Shown here piece after piece: positions 8,538-16,741 of a stretch of DNA of 64,000 bases (position 1 is the stretch's first letter; every line of letters begins with the position of its first letter). Source of the DNA: Rhodanobacter denitrificans (GTDB lineage: Bacteria; Pseudomonadota; Gammaproteobacteria; Xanthomonadales; Rhodanobacteraceae). The position numbers were made by a program, and so were the translations under genes. The notes beneath the pieces are model-generated. The model worked only from the letters and a program-made list of their open reading frames with translations. It had not been told where the DNA came from and made no database searches. The stretch lies in contig NZ_QFWQ01000010.1 in NCBI RefSeq assembly GCF_003335105.1, forward strand, positions 42,384 through 106,383, written 5' to 3'.

Positions 8538-11411
8538 GTGGTGGGGAGCATGACGAAAACGTTCGATCCGGGTTGGCGACACCGCGAGCTGGCGTGGCTG
8601 GTAGCCGTGGCGCTGGGCCTGAGCGCCTGCGGCGGGGGCGGCGGCAGCAAGCCCACGCCGCCGCCAGCGGTGCCGTCATCCCCGCCGCCGTCGCCGCCAC
8701 CGTCGCCGCCGCCCAGTACCCAACCACCGCTGGATGCCCAGCTCTCGATCACCCGGGCCAACGCCGCGCAAAGCTTGGGCTACACCGGTGTCGGCGTGAC
8801 CATCGGCGTGGTCGACAGCGGCATCATGCGCAGCAACCCCACCGTGGCCGGGCGGGTCACGCAGGAACTGATCTACGTCGACCCCACGGTCAACAACACG
8901 GCAATCGACGACGTGGTCGGCCACGGCACCTGGGTGTCGGAGATCGCCGCGGGCCGGGCGTTCGACAAGTTTCCCGGTGGCATCGCGCCCGGTGCCAGCC
9001 TGGTTTCGGCACGCATCATCAGCGACGTGACGCCGAAGGATGACGGCTCCGGCCAGGGTAACGCGGTGACCGCCGCCGACGCGGCCTTCTTCGCACAGAC
9101 GCTCAACCCGGCCCTGATCAGTGCCGGCGTGCAAGTGATGAACAATTCCTGGGGCGGCATCTACTGGGACACCACCAACGCCTCGATCAACCAGGCCTTC
9201 GGCCAGGCCTACCAGCCGTTCGTGGTGCAGCATGGCGGCCTGGTGGTGTTCGCGGCGGGCAACGACTCACGCACCAGTCCCAGCGACATCGCCAGCCTGC
9301 CCACGGTGGCGCCGGGCCTGGGGCTGGACAAGGGCTGGCTGGTCGCGGTGGCGCTGGACAGCAACCATCCCACCCAGCTGGCGAGCTACTCCAACGCCTG
9401 CGGGCAGGCCATGAACTATTGCCTGGCCGCGCCGGGTGACGTGATCGTGCTGGACAAGGACACCACGGCCAGCACCACCAATCCCTCCTACTGGGTGGTC
9501 AAGGGCACCTCGTTCGCGGCGCCGCAGGTGTCGGGCGCGGCAGCGCTGGTGTGGCAGGCTTTTCCGTATTTCAGCAACGACCTGGTGCGGCAGACCCTGC
9601 TCGGCACCGCGCGCGACCTCGGCGCCCCCGGTCCCGACCCCACCTTCGGCTACGGAGCCCTGGACGTGTTCGCGGCAGTCCAGGGACCGGCAAAGTTCGA
9701 CTGGGGCGATGTCACGGTGAATTTCAGCGGCACCTCGACCTGGAGCAATCCGATCTCCGGTGCCGGCGGATTGATCAAGCAGGGGCCGGGCCGGCTCAAC
9801 CTCTGGGGCGGCGAAAGCAGCTATACCGGCCTCACCCAGGTGCAGGGCGGCACGCTCGCCGTGGCGGGGTTGCACAGCCCGGTGGAGATTGGCGCGGCGG
9901 GCACGCTGATGTCCGCTTCCACGCAACTGAATCCCACCGGCTTCTCGGTCTACAACAACGTGACCAACGCCGGCGTGCTGGTGGTGAGCCAGGGCGACGT
10001 CCATCTGAGTGGCAACTACCTGCAGCAGGGCAGCGGGCGAATGGCGGTGTCGCTGGGTTCGCAACTGTACGTGAACGGTACGGCCACCTTGTCCGGCGGC
10101 GACCTTTACGTGTACGGCGCCAATGCCAACTACACGCTCAACTCGCACACGATGGTGTTGTCCGCTTATGGTGGCTTGACGGGCACTTTTTCGGCGCTGA
10201 ACACGGCTCCCGGCGTGGCGCTGACCGCGACGCTGGGCTACGACGCCAGCAATGCCTGGCTCAACGTGCAACAGGTGAACCTGAGCCAGATCCAGGGCCT
10301 GCCGTACACCGCCGCCAGCTTCGGTGCCGCGCTGCGCACGCAGAGCGCGTTCCAGCAGATCAACAGCCAGTTGCAGGGTGTCGCCAGCGGCACACCCACC
10401 GGCGCGGGCTTTGTCGCCGGCGCCGCCAGCCTGCAGCACGCGGTGTCCACCGATGTCATGCAGCGTTCGCTGGAAAGCCTTTCCGGCCAGTTGCACGCGG
10501 CCAGCGCGGCGATGACCTTCGAGGCGATCGACGCCGGCACGCGGGCGCTGTCCGATCGTTTCGACAACCTGCTCGATGCACCCCAGATCGGTGCCTGGAC
10601 GCAGAGTCTTGGTTATCACGGCGGCATGTCACGCAGCGGCTATGGAAACGTCGGCTACGACCTCAGCGGTGCACTGGTGGGGCAGGACCTGCGCGTCGGC
10701 AGCAACGGCATCGCCGGCTATGCGCTGAGTCAGAGTCAGGGCTTGGGGCGGCTGGCCGAAAGCGCGGACCAGGGTCGCAGCCGCGCGCTGGAAGGCATGC
10801 TGTACGGCGGCATGATCCACGGCTCGTGGTACGCCATGGGCCGCTTCGGCCTCGGCAACTATCGGGAAACCATGCGTCGCCAGTTGCAACTGGGTAACCA
10901 GTTCGCCGGGGTCGCCAGCGACGTCCGTGGCCGCTACGGCGTGGCCTATGGCGAAAGCGGTTACCGCTTCGACCTGGGCCGCACGCAGCTCACCCCGTAC
11001 ATGAACCTGCAGTACGCGCAGATCCGGCGCGATGGCTTCGACGAGCTGGGCGCCTACGGTTTCGGCCTGAAGTCGGCGGCGCAGAGCACGGCGCGCTGGC
11101 AGGCGGGCGCGGGTCTGCGTGCCAGCCGCGAATGGGCGCTGTCCGGTGGCGGAAGCCTGAGCCTGCAGGGGCGCATGCTGTGGCAGCAATCGTTCGGCCT
11201 GCGCGGCGAGGCCTTCGATGCCAGCTTTAGCGGGATCAACCAGTTCGCCCCGGTAGGTGGTATCGGCCTGTCACGTTACGGCGGCATGCTCGGCACCACG
11301 CTGGACTGGAAGATGACGCCGCGCGCCAGCCTGCAGTTCGGCTACGACCGTTACCTGGGGCAGGGCCGGCAGGCGCAGATGGCCAGCGCCAGTTTCAGCT
11401 GGGCGTTCTGA
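8538..11411 (+). CDS. Autotransporter subtilisin-like serine protease with lipoprotein signal
   Basis: This 957-residue protein starts at a GTG with AAGGAG 6 bp upstream. A hydrophobic signal ends in a lipobox, LSAC (Cys31), then a Gly run and a Pro/Ser spacer (residues 40-63). The S8 peptidase triad is Asp93 (GVVDSGI), His129 (VGHGTWVSEIA) and Ser325 (KGTSFAAPQVSG). Residues 400-490 contain the autotransporter-associated GxLxKxGxGxL-like repeat (GAGGLIKQGPGRLNLWGG, VQGGTLAVAG). The last 270 or so residues form the beta-barrel, ending in Phe (ASFSWAF). The passenger is therefore secreted and may be lipid-anchored like neisserial NalP. It is convergent with ivd, with a shared terminator between. 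Confidence 0.92.
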   Translation: MVGSMTKTFDPGWRHRELAWLVAVALGLSACGGGGGSKPTPPPAVPSSPPPSPPPSPPPSTQPPLDAQLSITRANAAQSLGYTGVGVTIGVVDSGIMRSNPTVAGRVTQELIYVDPTVNNTAIDDVVGHGTWVSEIAAGRAFDKFPGGIAPGASLVSARIISDVTPKDDGSGQGNAVTAADAAFFAQTLNPALISAGVQVMNNSWGGIYWDTTNASINQAFGQAYQPFVVQHGGLVVFAAGNDSRTSPSDIASLPTVAPGLGLDKGWLVAVALDSNHPTQLASYSNACGQAMNYCLAAPGDVIVLDKDTTASTTNPSYWVVKGTSFAAPQVSGAAALVWQAFPYFSNDLVRQTLLGTARDLGAPGPDPTFGYGALDVFAAVQGPAKFDWGDVTVNFSGTSTWSNPISGAGGLIKQGPGRLNLWGGESSYTGLTQVQGGTLAVAGLHSPVEIGAAGTLMSASTQLNPTGFSVYNNVTNAGVLVVSQGDVHLSGNYLQQGSGRMAVSLGSQLYVNGTATLSGGDLYVYGANANYTLNSHTMVLSAYGGLTGTFSALNTAPGVALTATLGYDASNAWLNVQQVNLSQIQGLPYTAASFGAALRTQSAFQQINSQLQGVASGTPTGAGFVAGAASLQHAVSTDVMQRSLESLSGQLHAASAAMTFEAIDAGTRALSDRFDNLLDAPQIGAWTQSLGYHGGMSRSGYGNVGYDLSGALVGQDLRVGSNGIAGYALSQSQGLGRLAESADQGRSRALEGMLYGGMIHGSWYAMGRFGLGNYRETMRRQLQLGNQFAGVASDVRGRYGVAYGESGYRFDLGRTQLTPYMNLQYAQIRRDGFDELGAYGFGLKSAAQSTARWQAGAGLRASREWALSGGGSLSLQGRMLWQQSFGLRGEAFDASFSGINQFAPVGGIGLSRYGGMLGTTLDWKMTPRASLQFGYDRYLGQGRQAQMASASFSWAF

Positions 11412-11432
11412 GCATATCGGTGCACACAAACG

Positions 11433-11457
11433 AAAGGCCCGCATGGTGCGGGCCTTT
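11433..11457. terminator. Bidirectional terminator between the autotransporter and ivd
   Basis: The 11-bp stem AAAGGCCCGCA/TGCGGGCCTTT has a 3-nt loop. A/T tracts on both sides fit termination of both convergent genes. Confidence 0.9.
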
Positions 11458-11477
11458 TGTTTTCCGATGTGGCGGAC

Positions 11478-12635
11478 TCACGCCTTGCCGTGGAACAGCT
11501 CGCGGCCGATCAGCATGCGGCGGATCTCGTTGGTGCCGGCGCCGATCTCGTACAGCTTGGCGTCGCGCAGCAGGCGGCCGGCGGGGAACTCGTTGATGTA
11601 GCCGTTGCCGCCCAGCGACTGGATCGCCTCCAGCGCCACTTGCACCGCGTTGACCGAGGCGTTGAGCAGGCAGGCTGCCGGGTCGATGCGCGACTTCACG
11701 CCGTTGTCGAACTGCTGCGCCACCATGTAGGCGAAGCCGCGCGAGCTCTGCAGCGCGGTGTACATGTCGGCGACCTTGGCCTGCATGATCTCGAACGTGC
11801 CGATCGGCGCGTTGAACTGCTTGCGCTCGCGCACGTAGGGCAGGGTGATGTCGAGCGCGGCCTGCATCAGGCCGATCGGGCCGCCGGACAGCACCAGCCG
11901 TTCGGTGTCCAGCCCGCTCATCAGCACGCGCACGCCTTCGTTGACCTCGCCGACGACGTTCTCGGCGGGGATCTCGCAGTTGTCGAACACCAGTTCGCAG
12001 GTGTTGGAGCCGCGCATGCCGAGCTTGTCCAGCTTCTGCGCGGTCGAGAAACCCTTCATGCCCTTCTCGACGATGAAGGCGGTCATGCAGCGGCTGCCGG
12101 CCGGGCGCGGCGCGGTGCGCATGTAGACCAGCAGCACGTCGGCATCCGGCCCATTGGTGATCCACATCTTGTTGCCGTTGGCGACCCACACGTCGCCGCG
12201 CAGCTCGGCCTTGCAGCTCATCGAGCCGACCACGTCGGAGCCTGCGCCGGGCTCGCTCATCGCCAGCGCACCGACGTGTTCGCCGCTGCACAGCTTCGGC
12301 AGGTACTTCCGGCGCTGCGCCTCGTTGCCGTTGTGGTGGATGTTGTTGAGGCACAGGTTGGAGTGCGCGCCGTAGGACAGGCCGACCGAGCCGGACGCGC
12401 GCGAGATCTCCTCCATCGCCACCATGTGCGCGAGGAAACCCATGCCGCTGCCGCCATAGGTCTCGGGGACGGTCACCCCGAGCAGGCCCATCTCGCCGAA
12501 CTTGCGCCACAGGTCGGCGGGGAACAGGTTGTCGCGGTCGATGCGGTCGGCGCGCGGGGCGATTTCCTTTTCCGCGAACGCATGCACGGACTCGCGCAGC
12601 AGGTCGATGTCTTCTCCGAGCGGGAACGGGCGCAT
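11478..12635 (-). CDS. ivd: Isovaleryl-CoA dehydrogenase
   Basis: This 385-residue flavoprotein has the acyl-CoA dehydrogenase layout and the length of IVD. It oxidises isovaleryl-CoA to 3-methylcrotonyl-CoA, the substrate of the MCC carboxylase encoded nearby. Signatures are [36 protein letters not shown] and, at the C-terminus, [42 protein letters not shown]. The start [17 protein letters not shown] was chosen as the conserved N-terminus. It lies downstream of the leucine dehydrogenase gene on the opposite side of a shared spacer. Confidence 0.93.
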   Translation of the reverse strand: MRPFPLGEDIDLLRESVHAFAEKEIAPRADRIDRDNLFPADLWRKFGEMGLLGVTVPETYGGSGMGFLAHMVAMEEISRASGSVGLSYGAHSNLCLNNIHHNGNEAQRRKYLPKLCSGEHVGALAMSEPGAGSDVVGSMSCKAELRGDVWVANGNKMWITNGPDADVLLVYMRTAPRPAGSRCMTAFIVEKGMKGFSTAQKLDKLGMRGSNTCELVFDNCEIPAENVVGEVNEGVRVLMSGLDTERLVLSGGPIGLMQAALDITLPYVRERKQFNAPIGTFEIMQAKVADMYTALQSSRGFAYMVAQQFDNGVKSRIDPAACLLNASVNAVQVALEAIQSLGGNGYINEFPAGRLLRDAKLYEIGAGTNEIRRMLIGRELFHGKA

Positions 12636-12711
12636 CGCGAACTCCTTGGGTGTGCAGGCCGACGATTTTAGCCCACGGCGCGCCGGCCTGCGGCGAATGC
12701 CGGGCAAAAGA

Positions 12712-12737
12712 AAAGCCGCCGGTGGGCTGGCGGCTTT
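12712..12737 (-). terminator. Terminator of the leucine dehydrogenase gene
   Basis: The stem AAAGCCGCC/GGCGGCTTT is followed on the minus strand by TTCTTTTG. It lies 20 bp beyond the gene's stop codon. Confidence 0.8.
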
Positions 12738-12756
12738 CGGTGGGTTGGCGCGTCGC

Positions 12757-13860
12757 TTACTGACCGCGCATGCGGCCCTGGAAGCGGGTGCCGCCGTTGC
12801 CCATGTGCGACAGCTTCAGCTTGCCGATCGCGCTGATGCGCTCCTCGGCCAGGCGGTCGGCCGCCTTGTAGGTCGGGATGCCCTCGGTCTTCGAGATCTC
12901 GAAGATGCGCCCCAGGTTGTAGTAGATCGTGCGCATCATGCGCATCGCGCGTTCGCGGTTGTAGCCGTCGATCTCCAGCGACACGTTCATCACGCCGCCG
13001 GCGTTCACCGCGTAGTCCGGTGCGTACAGCACGCCGCGGCGGTTCAGCTCGTCGCCGATCGCGTCGGTGGCCAGCTGGTTGTTGGCCGGCCCGCAGATGA
13101 TCTTGGCCTTGATGCGGTCGATGGTCTGCTCGTTCAGCGTGCCGCCCAGCGCGCACGGCGAGTACACGTCGGCGTCGACGTCGTAGATCTCGTCCAGGCC
13201 CACCGCCTCGCAGCCCAGCTCGTCGACGCAGCGCTGCACCGCTTCCTTGTTGATGTCGGTGACGAACACCTTGGCGCCCTGTTCGCGCAGCAGCTTGATG
13301 AACTCGCCGCCGACGTGGCCGCAACCCTGCACGGCGTAGCTGTACTTGCCCACGTCCTCGTTGCCGTGCTTGAACTGCAGCGCGGCCATCAGGCCCTGCA
13401 GCGAGCCGTAGGCGGTGAACGGCGACGGGTCGCCCGAGCCGCCGTGCACCTGGTGCACGCCGGTGACGTACTCGGTTTCGCGGAACACGTATTCCATGTC
13501 GTTGACGTCGATGCCGACGTCCTCGGCGGTGATGTAGCGGCCGTTCAACGAGTTGACGAAGCGGCCGAACGCGCGGAACAGCGCCTCGGACTTGTCCTTG
13601 CTCGGGTCGCCGATGATCACCGCCTTGCCGCCGCCCAGATTCAGGCCGGCCACGGCGTTCTTGAACGTCATGCCGCGCGACAGGCGCAGCACGTCGTTCA
13701 CCGCCTCCTGCTCGGTCTTGTACGGCCACATGCGCAGACCGCCGAGCGCGGGGCCCAGCACCGTGTTGTGGATCGCGATGATGGCCTTCAGGCCGGCGTC
13801 CTTGTTGTGGCAGAAGACGACTTCTTCGTGACCCGTGTTGGCGATGGTTTCAAAGATCAT
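12757..13860 (-). CDS. ldh: Leucine (branched-chain amino acid) dehydrogenase
   Basis: This 367-residue member of the Glu/Leu/Phe/Val dehydrogenase superfamily oxidatively deaminates leucine, valine or isoleucine with NAD. The catalytic lysines are in MTFKNA (Lys67) and GGGKAVI (Lys79). The substrate-binding GGLRMWPY segment is at residues 40-47. The Rossmann dinucleotide motif [11 protein letters not shown] follows near residue 180. The start [10 protein letters not shown] was chosen over an upstream ATG because it matches the family length, with GGAG about 10 nt upstream. It supplies the keto acids that ivd and mccB products descend from. Confidence 0.92.
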   Translation of the reverse strand: MIFETIANTGHEEVVFCHNKDAGLKAIIAIHNTVLGPALGGLRMWPYKTEQEAVNDVLRLSRGMTFKNAVAGLNLGGGKAVIIGDPSKDKSEALFRAFGRFVNSLNGRYITAEDVGIDVNDMEYVFRETEYVTGVHQVHGGSGDPSPFTAYGSLQGLMAALQFKHGNEDVGKYSYAVQGCGHVGGEFIKLLREQGAKVFVTDINKEAVQRCVDELGCEAVGLDEIYDVDADVYSPCALGGTLNEQTIDRIKAKIICGPANNQLATDAIGDELNRRGVLYAPDYAVNAGGVMNVSLEIDGYNRERAMRMMRTIYYNLGRIFEISKTEGIPTYKAADRLAEERISAIGKLKLSHMGNGGTRFQGRMRGQ

Positions 13861-13962
13861 TGGAACGGTGACTCCATGATTTACGGTGCCGGTGGGCATC
13901 TACAGAGGGTGGCGGAAGAGACCGCGGGAATCCGCCGGACGGTGATGAAAACGCCTGAAACT

Positions 13963-13990
13963 CATCGCCCCGACCGGAGCCGGGGCGATG
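13963..13990. other. 10-bp perfect hairpin between ldh and the M48 gene
   Basis: CATCGCCCCG/CGGGGCGATG with an 8-nt loop. It has no strong U-tract, so it may be a weak terminator for the minus-strand M48 gene or an mRNA structure in the ldh promoter region. Confidence 0.45.
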
Positions 13991-14129
13991 AATCAAAGCG
14001 TCAAGTTTAGTACGTCGCCCCTGGCGGTCGTGACGCGGCGCAGCAAGTCGCCGGCGCATGGAGCATGGCCGGCGGCGCGCAGCGATAACCGCGCTGGGCG
14101 CACATCACCATGCCCGCTGGCCCGGAGGG

Positions 14130-14927
14130 TCACATGTGGCAGTTCGGCGCGTGGCCGCTGGCGCGCGCCTGCTGGTACACCGGCAGCAGTTGCTGCGCCT
14201 GCCTGGTCAGCGCCTGCGCGCGGTTGCCGGAAGACGGGTGGGTGGACAGGAATGCGGGTGGCTTGCTGCCGCCCTGCGCGCCCATCTTGTCCCACAGCGC
14301 CGGTGCCGCGCGCGGGTCGAAACCGGCCTGCGCCATGTAGCGCTGGCCCAGCGTGTCGGCCTCGCTCTCCTGGGTGCGCGAGAACGGCAGCAGGATGCCC
14401 ACCTCCGCGCCTACGCCGAGCAGCGCCGCGGCGGTGCCGGCGTCGGTGCCGCGCGTGCCGGCATAGATGGTGCCGGCGGCCACCGCGGCCTGCGTCGCCA
14501 TGTTGTCGGAGACGCGCTCCGCGCCGTGCCGCGACACCACGTGCGACAGCTCGTGGCCCAGCACCACCGCCAGCTGGTCCTGGTCGGTGGCGATCTTGAA
14601 CATGCCCCGGTTCACGCCGATCCGGCCGCCGGGCAGGGCGAACGCGTTGGCCGTATCGTCGCCGATGATCTGCACCTCCCACTGCTGGGTGTTCCACGGC
14701 GGCGGCAGCACCGCGATCAGCGCATTGGCCACGCAGGTGGCGTAGGCGCGCTCGCGCGGCGCATCCACGAACTTGCCCTGCTTGCGCATGTCGTTGAACG
14801 CGCTCAGGCCCATCTGGCTCATCTGGCTGTCCGACACCATCATCAGCTGCGAGCGGCCGGTCGGCGAGGTGACGCAGGCGGCCAGCAGGGCGGTGGCCAG
14901 CGGGATGGTCAGGGTGCGGAACTTCAT
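14130..14927 (-). CDS. M48 family zinc metalloprotease, lipoprotein
   Basis: This 265-residue protein has a lipoprotein signal (MKFRTLTIPLATALLAAC, Cys18) and is probably anchored in the periplasm. The zinc motif HELSH is at residues 125-129, and the downstream Glu ligand lies in ESEADTLGQRYM. RHGAERVSDNMA and STHPSSGNRAQAL complete the Oma1/LoiP/YggG-like pattern of envelope quality-control proteases. A very strong AAGGAGGA lies before the chosen ATG. There is no BepA-type TPR domain, so it is closer to LoiP than to BepA. Confidence 0.9.
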   Translation of the reverse strand: MKFRTLTIPLATALLAACVTSPTGRSQLMMVSDSQMSQMGLSAFNDMRKQGKFVDAPRERAYATCVANALIAVLPPPWNTQQWEVQIIGDDTANAFALPGGRIGVNRGMFKIATDQDQLAVVLGHELSHVVSRHGAERVSDNMATQAAVAAGTIYAGTRGTDAGTAAALLGVGAEVGILLPFSRTQESEADTLGQRYMAQAGFDPRAAPALWDKMGAQGGSKPPAFLSTHPSSGNRAQALTRQAQQLLPVYQQARASGHAPNCHM

Positions 14928-15001
14928 GGGGATCCTCCTTGGCATGCGGTGGGAAAGCATACCCGCAAGGTTTGCCGAGGCCGCGTGAGCTTGCGCTTGA
15001 T

Positions 15002-15023
15002 ATAGAACGAACGGTCGTGCTAT
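15002..15023. promoter_or_regulatory. Palindromic TetR-type operator
   Basis: The 22-bp near-palindrome (18 of 22 positions symmetric) begins ATAG, ends CTAT and contains ACGAACGGTCGT at the centre. It ends 11 bp before the TetR-family start codon, which is the usual place for autorepression. It lies between divergent genes, so it may also affect the M48 gene. Confidence 0.75.
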
Positions 15024-15034
15024 TTTTCGGGGCC

Positions 15035-15637
15035 ATGACGATCGTTACCAACCCCGGCAAGCGCGCGGCCACCCGCGAGACCATCCTCGACCACGCCTAC
15101 GCGCTGGCCCGCCGCGACGGACTGGAAGGCCTCTCGATCGGTGGCCTGGCGGCGGACGTGGGCATGTCCAAGAGCGGCGTGTTCGCCCATTTCGGCTCGC
15201 GCGAAGACCTGCAGCTGGCCGTGCTCGATACGGGCCGCCAGCGCTTCCTGACCCAGGTGCTGCTGCCGGCGCTGAAGCAGCCGCGCGGCCTGCCGCGCCT
15301 GCGCGCGATCGTGGCGAACTGGTTCGAATGGAGCCATGAGCACCAGAGCGGCTGCGTGTTGCTGTCCGCCGCCAGCGAATACGACGGCCGCGATGGCGCG
15401 CTGCACGACGGCGTGGTGCAGCAGCAGGCCGGCTGGCGCGACGAGCTGCAGAAGGCGATCACACAGGCGGTCGGGCTGGGCGAGCTGCGCACCGACACCG
15501 ATGTCGCCCAGCTTGCCTTCGAGATCTACGCGCTGATGCTCGGCCTGCATCACGACGCCGGGCTGTTCGGTTTCGACGAGGCCGGCCGCCGCACCCGCGC
15601 GGCCTTCGAGCGCCTTTGGCGCAGCTGGCAAACCTGA
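15035..15637 (+). CDS. TetR/AcrR family transcriptional regulator
   Basis: This 200-residue repressor has an N-terminal helix-turn-helix (ATRETILDHAYALARRDGLEGLSIGGLAADVGMSKSGVFAHF split over residues 12-53). The C-terminal ligand domain resembles TetR_C_16/YcdC-like members (GCVLLSAASEYDGRDG). Translation probably starts at MTIVTNPGKRAATRET. It is separated by only 10 bp from the following alpha/beta hydrolase gene, so the pair is an operon and the hydrolase is the likely regulated target. A palindromic operator precedes it. Confidence 0.9.
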   Translation: MTIVTNPGKRAATRETILDHAYALARRDGLEGLSIGGLAADVGMSKSGVFAHFGSREDLQLAVLDTGRQRFLTQVLLPALKQPRGLPRLRAIVANWFEWSHEHQSGCVLLSAASEYDGRDGALHDGVVQQQAGWRDELQKAITQAVGLGELRTDTDVAQLAFEIYALMLGLHHDAGLFGFDEAGRRTRAAFERLWRSWQT

Positions 15638-15647
15638 GGCAACGCCC

Positions 15648-16550
15648 ATGTCCACGATCATCGACCGACTCAAGCTCACCACCGTGCGCACCGGCTTCGT
15701 GCTGGGCGGCCGGCTCGCACCGAAGCGCACGGTGAACCACGCCGCGCGCCTGTTCGCCACGCCGTTCGCCAGCAGCCGCAGCCGCGCCCGGGCGGCGCAG
15801 GGCGACGCGGAGATGCGGCGCGGCGAGTTGCAGGCTGGCGGTGAAACCATCGCCACCTACGTCTGGGGCGACCCCGCCACCCAGCCGTATGCGCTGCTGG
15901 CGCACGGCTGGTCCAGCTTCGGCCTGCGCTTCCTGCCCTGGGTGGCGGAGCTGCGCGCGCAGGGCCTGGCCGTGGTCGCCTTCGACCAGCCCGGCCACGG
16001 CCACAGCAGCGGCAAACTGTGCACGCTGCCGGAATTCATCACGACGATCCGCGCGGTCGGCGCGCGCTACGGCACCGCCGCGCTGGCCATTGGCCACTCG
16101 CTCGGCGGCGCCGCGCTCGCCCTCGCGCAGGGCGAGGACTGGCATGCCAAGCGGCTGATCCTGGTGGCGCCGGCCGCCGACATGAAGGCGGCGGCGGGGC
16201 GCTTCTTCCGCTTCGTGCACCTGGCCGGCTACCTGCGCGAACCGTTCTACGCATGGCTGCACCGGCGCACCGGCGTGCACATCGACGAGCTGCGGGTGGA
16301 ACGCAAGCTGCCCGCGCTGGGCCAGCCCGCGCTGATCGTGCACGACCTGGACGACGCGGACGTGCCATGGGCCGAGGGCGAACGTTACGCCCAGCACTGG
16401 CCGGGCGCGCGGCTGTACACCACGCAGGGCCTGGGCCATCGCCGCGTGCTCGACGCGCCCGAGGTGATCGGCGCCGCGCTCAGCTTCGTACACGGCGGGG
16501 AGGTGGGCGTGCGCGTGGTCGGCAGCCCGAACCTGGTGCTCTGCCTGTAG
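15648..16550 (+). CDS. Alpha/beta-fold hydrolase
   Basis: This 300-residue protein has the hydrolase oxyanion HG motif (LLAHGWSS). The nucleophile elbow GHSLGG (Ser151) is present, the acid is likely in VHDLDDADVPW and the catalytic His in GLGHRRVL. The substrate is unknown; the family covers esterases and lipases of lipophilic esters. It has no signal peptide and is cytoplasmic. It is co-transcribed with the TetR regulator, and the pairing suggests induction by the substrate or a related xenobiotic. Confidence 0.85.
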   Translation: MSTIIDRLKLTTVRTGFVLGGRLAPKRTVNHAARLFATPFASSRSRARAAQGDAEMRRGELQAGGETIATYVWGDPATQPYALLAHGWSSFGLRFLPWVAELRAQGLAVVAFDQPGHGHSSGKLCTLPEFITTIRAVGARYGTAALAIGHSLGGAALALAQGEDWHAKRLILVAPAADMKAAAGRFFRFVHLAGYLREPFYAWLHRRTGVHIDELRVERKLPALGQPALIVHDLDDADVPWAEGERYAQHWPGARLYTTQGLGHRRVLDAPEVIGAALSFVHGGEVGVRVVGSPNLVLCL

Positions 16551-16556
16551 GTTTGC

Positions 16557-16632
16557 CGTCATCCCGGCGAAGGCCGGGATCGCTTTCCTCCGCCGTTTTT
16601 CAGAAGCGATCCCGGCCTTCGCCGGGATGACG
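16557..16632. repeat. REP-like palindromic repeat, intergenic copy
   Basis: Two arms of about 29 nt (CGTCATCCCGGCGAAGGCCG type and its complement) flank a spacer of about 18 nt. The same family occurs inside icmF at 18322-18401. Such elements are typically dispersed by RAYT transposases. Confidence 0.9.
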
Positions 16633-16741
16633 TGATGATGGGCCGTGACGCGCCATTCTTTAATGGCTAAAGACCCGAAACTCCGCGCTCCCTGTCGATC
16701 CACTAGAATCGACGCGATCAAGCACAGATGTCGGAGTTGCC

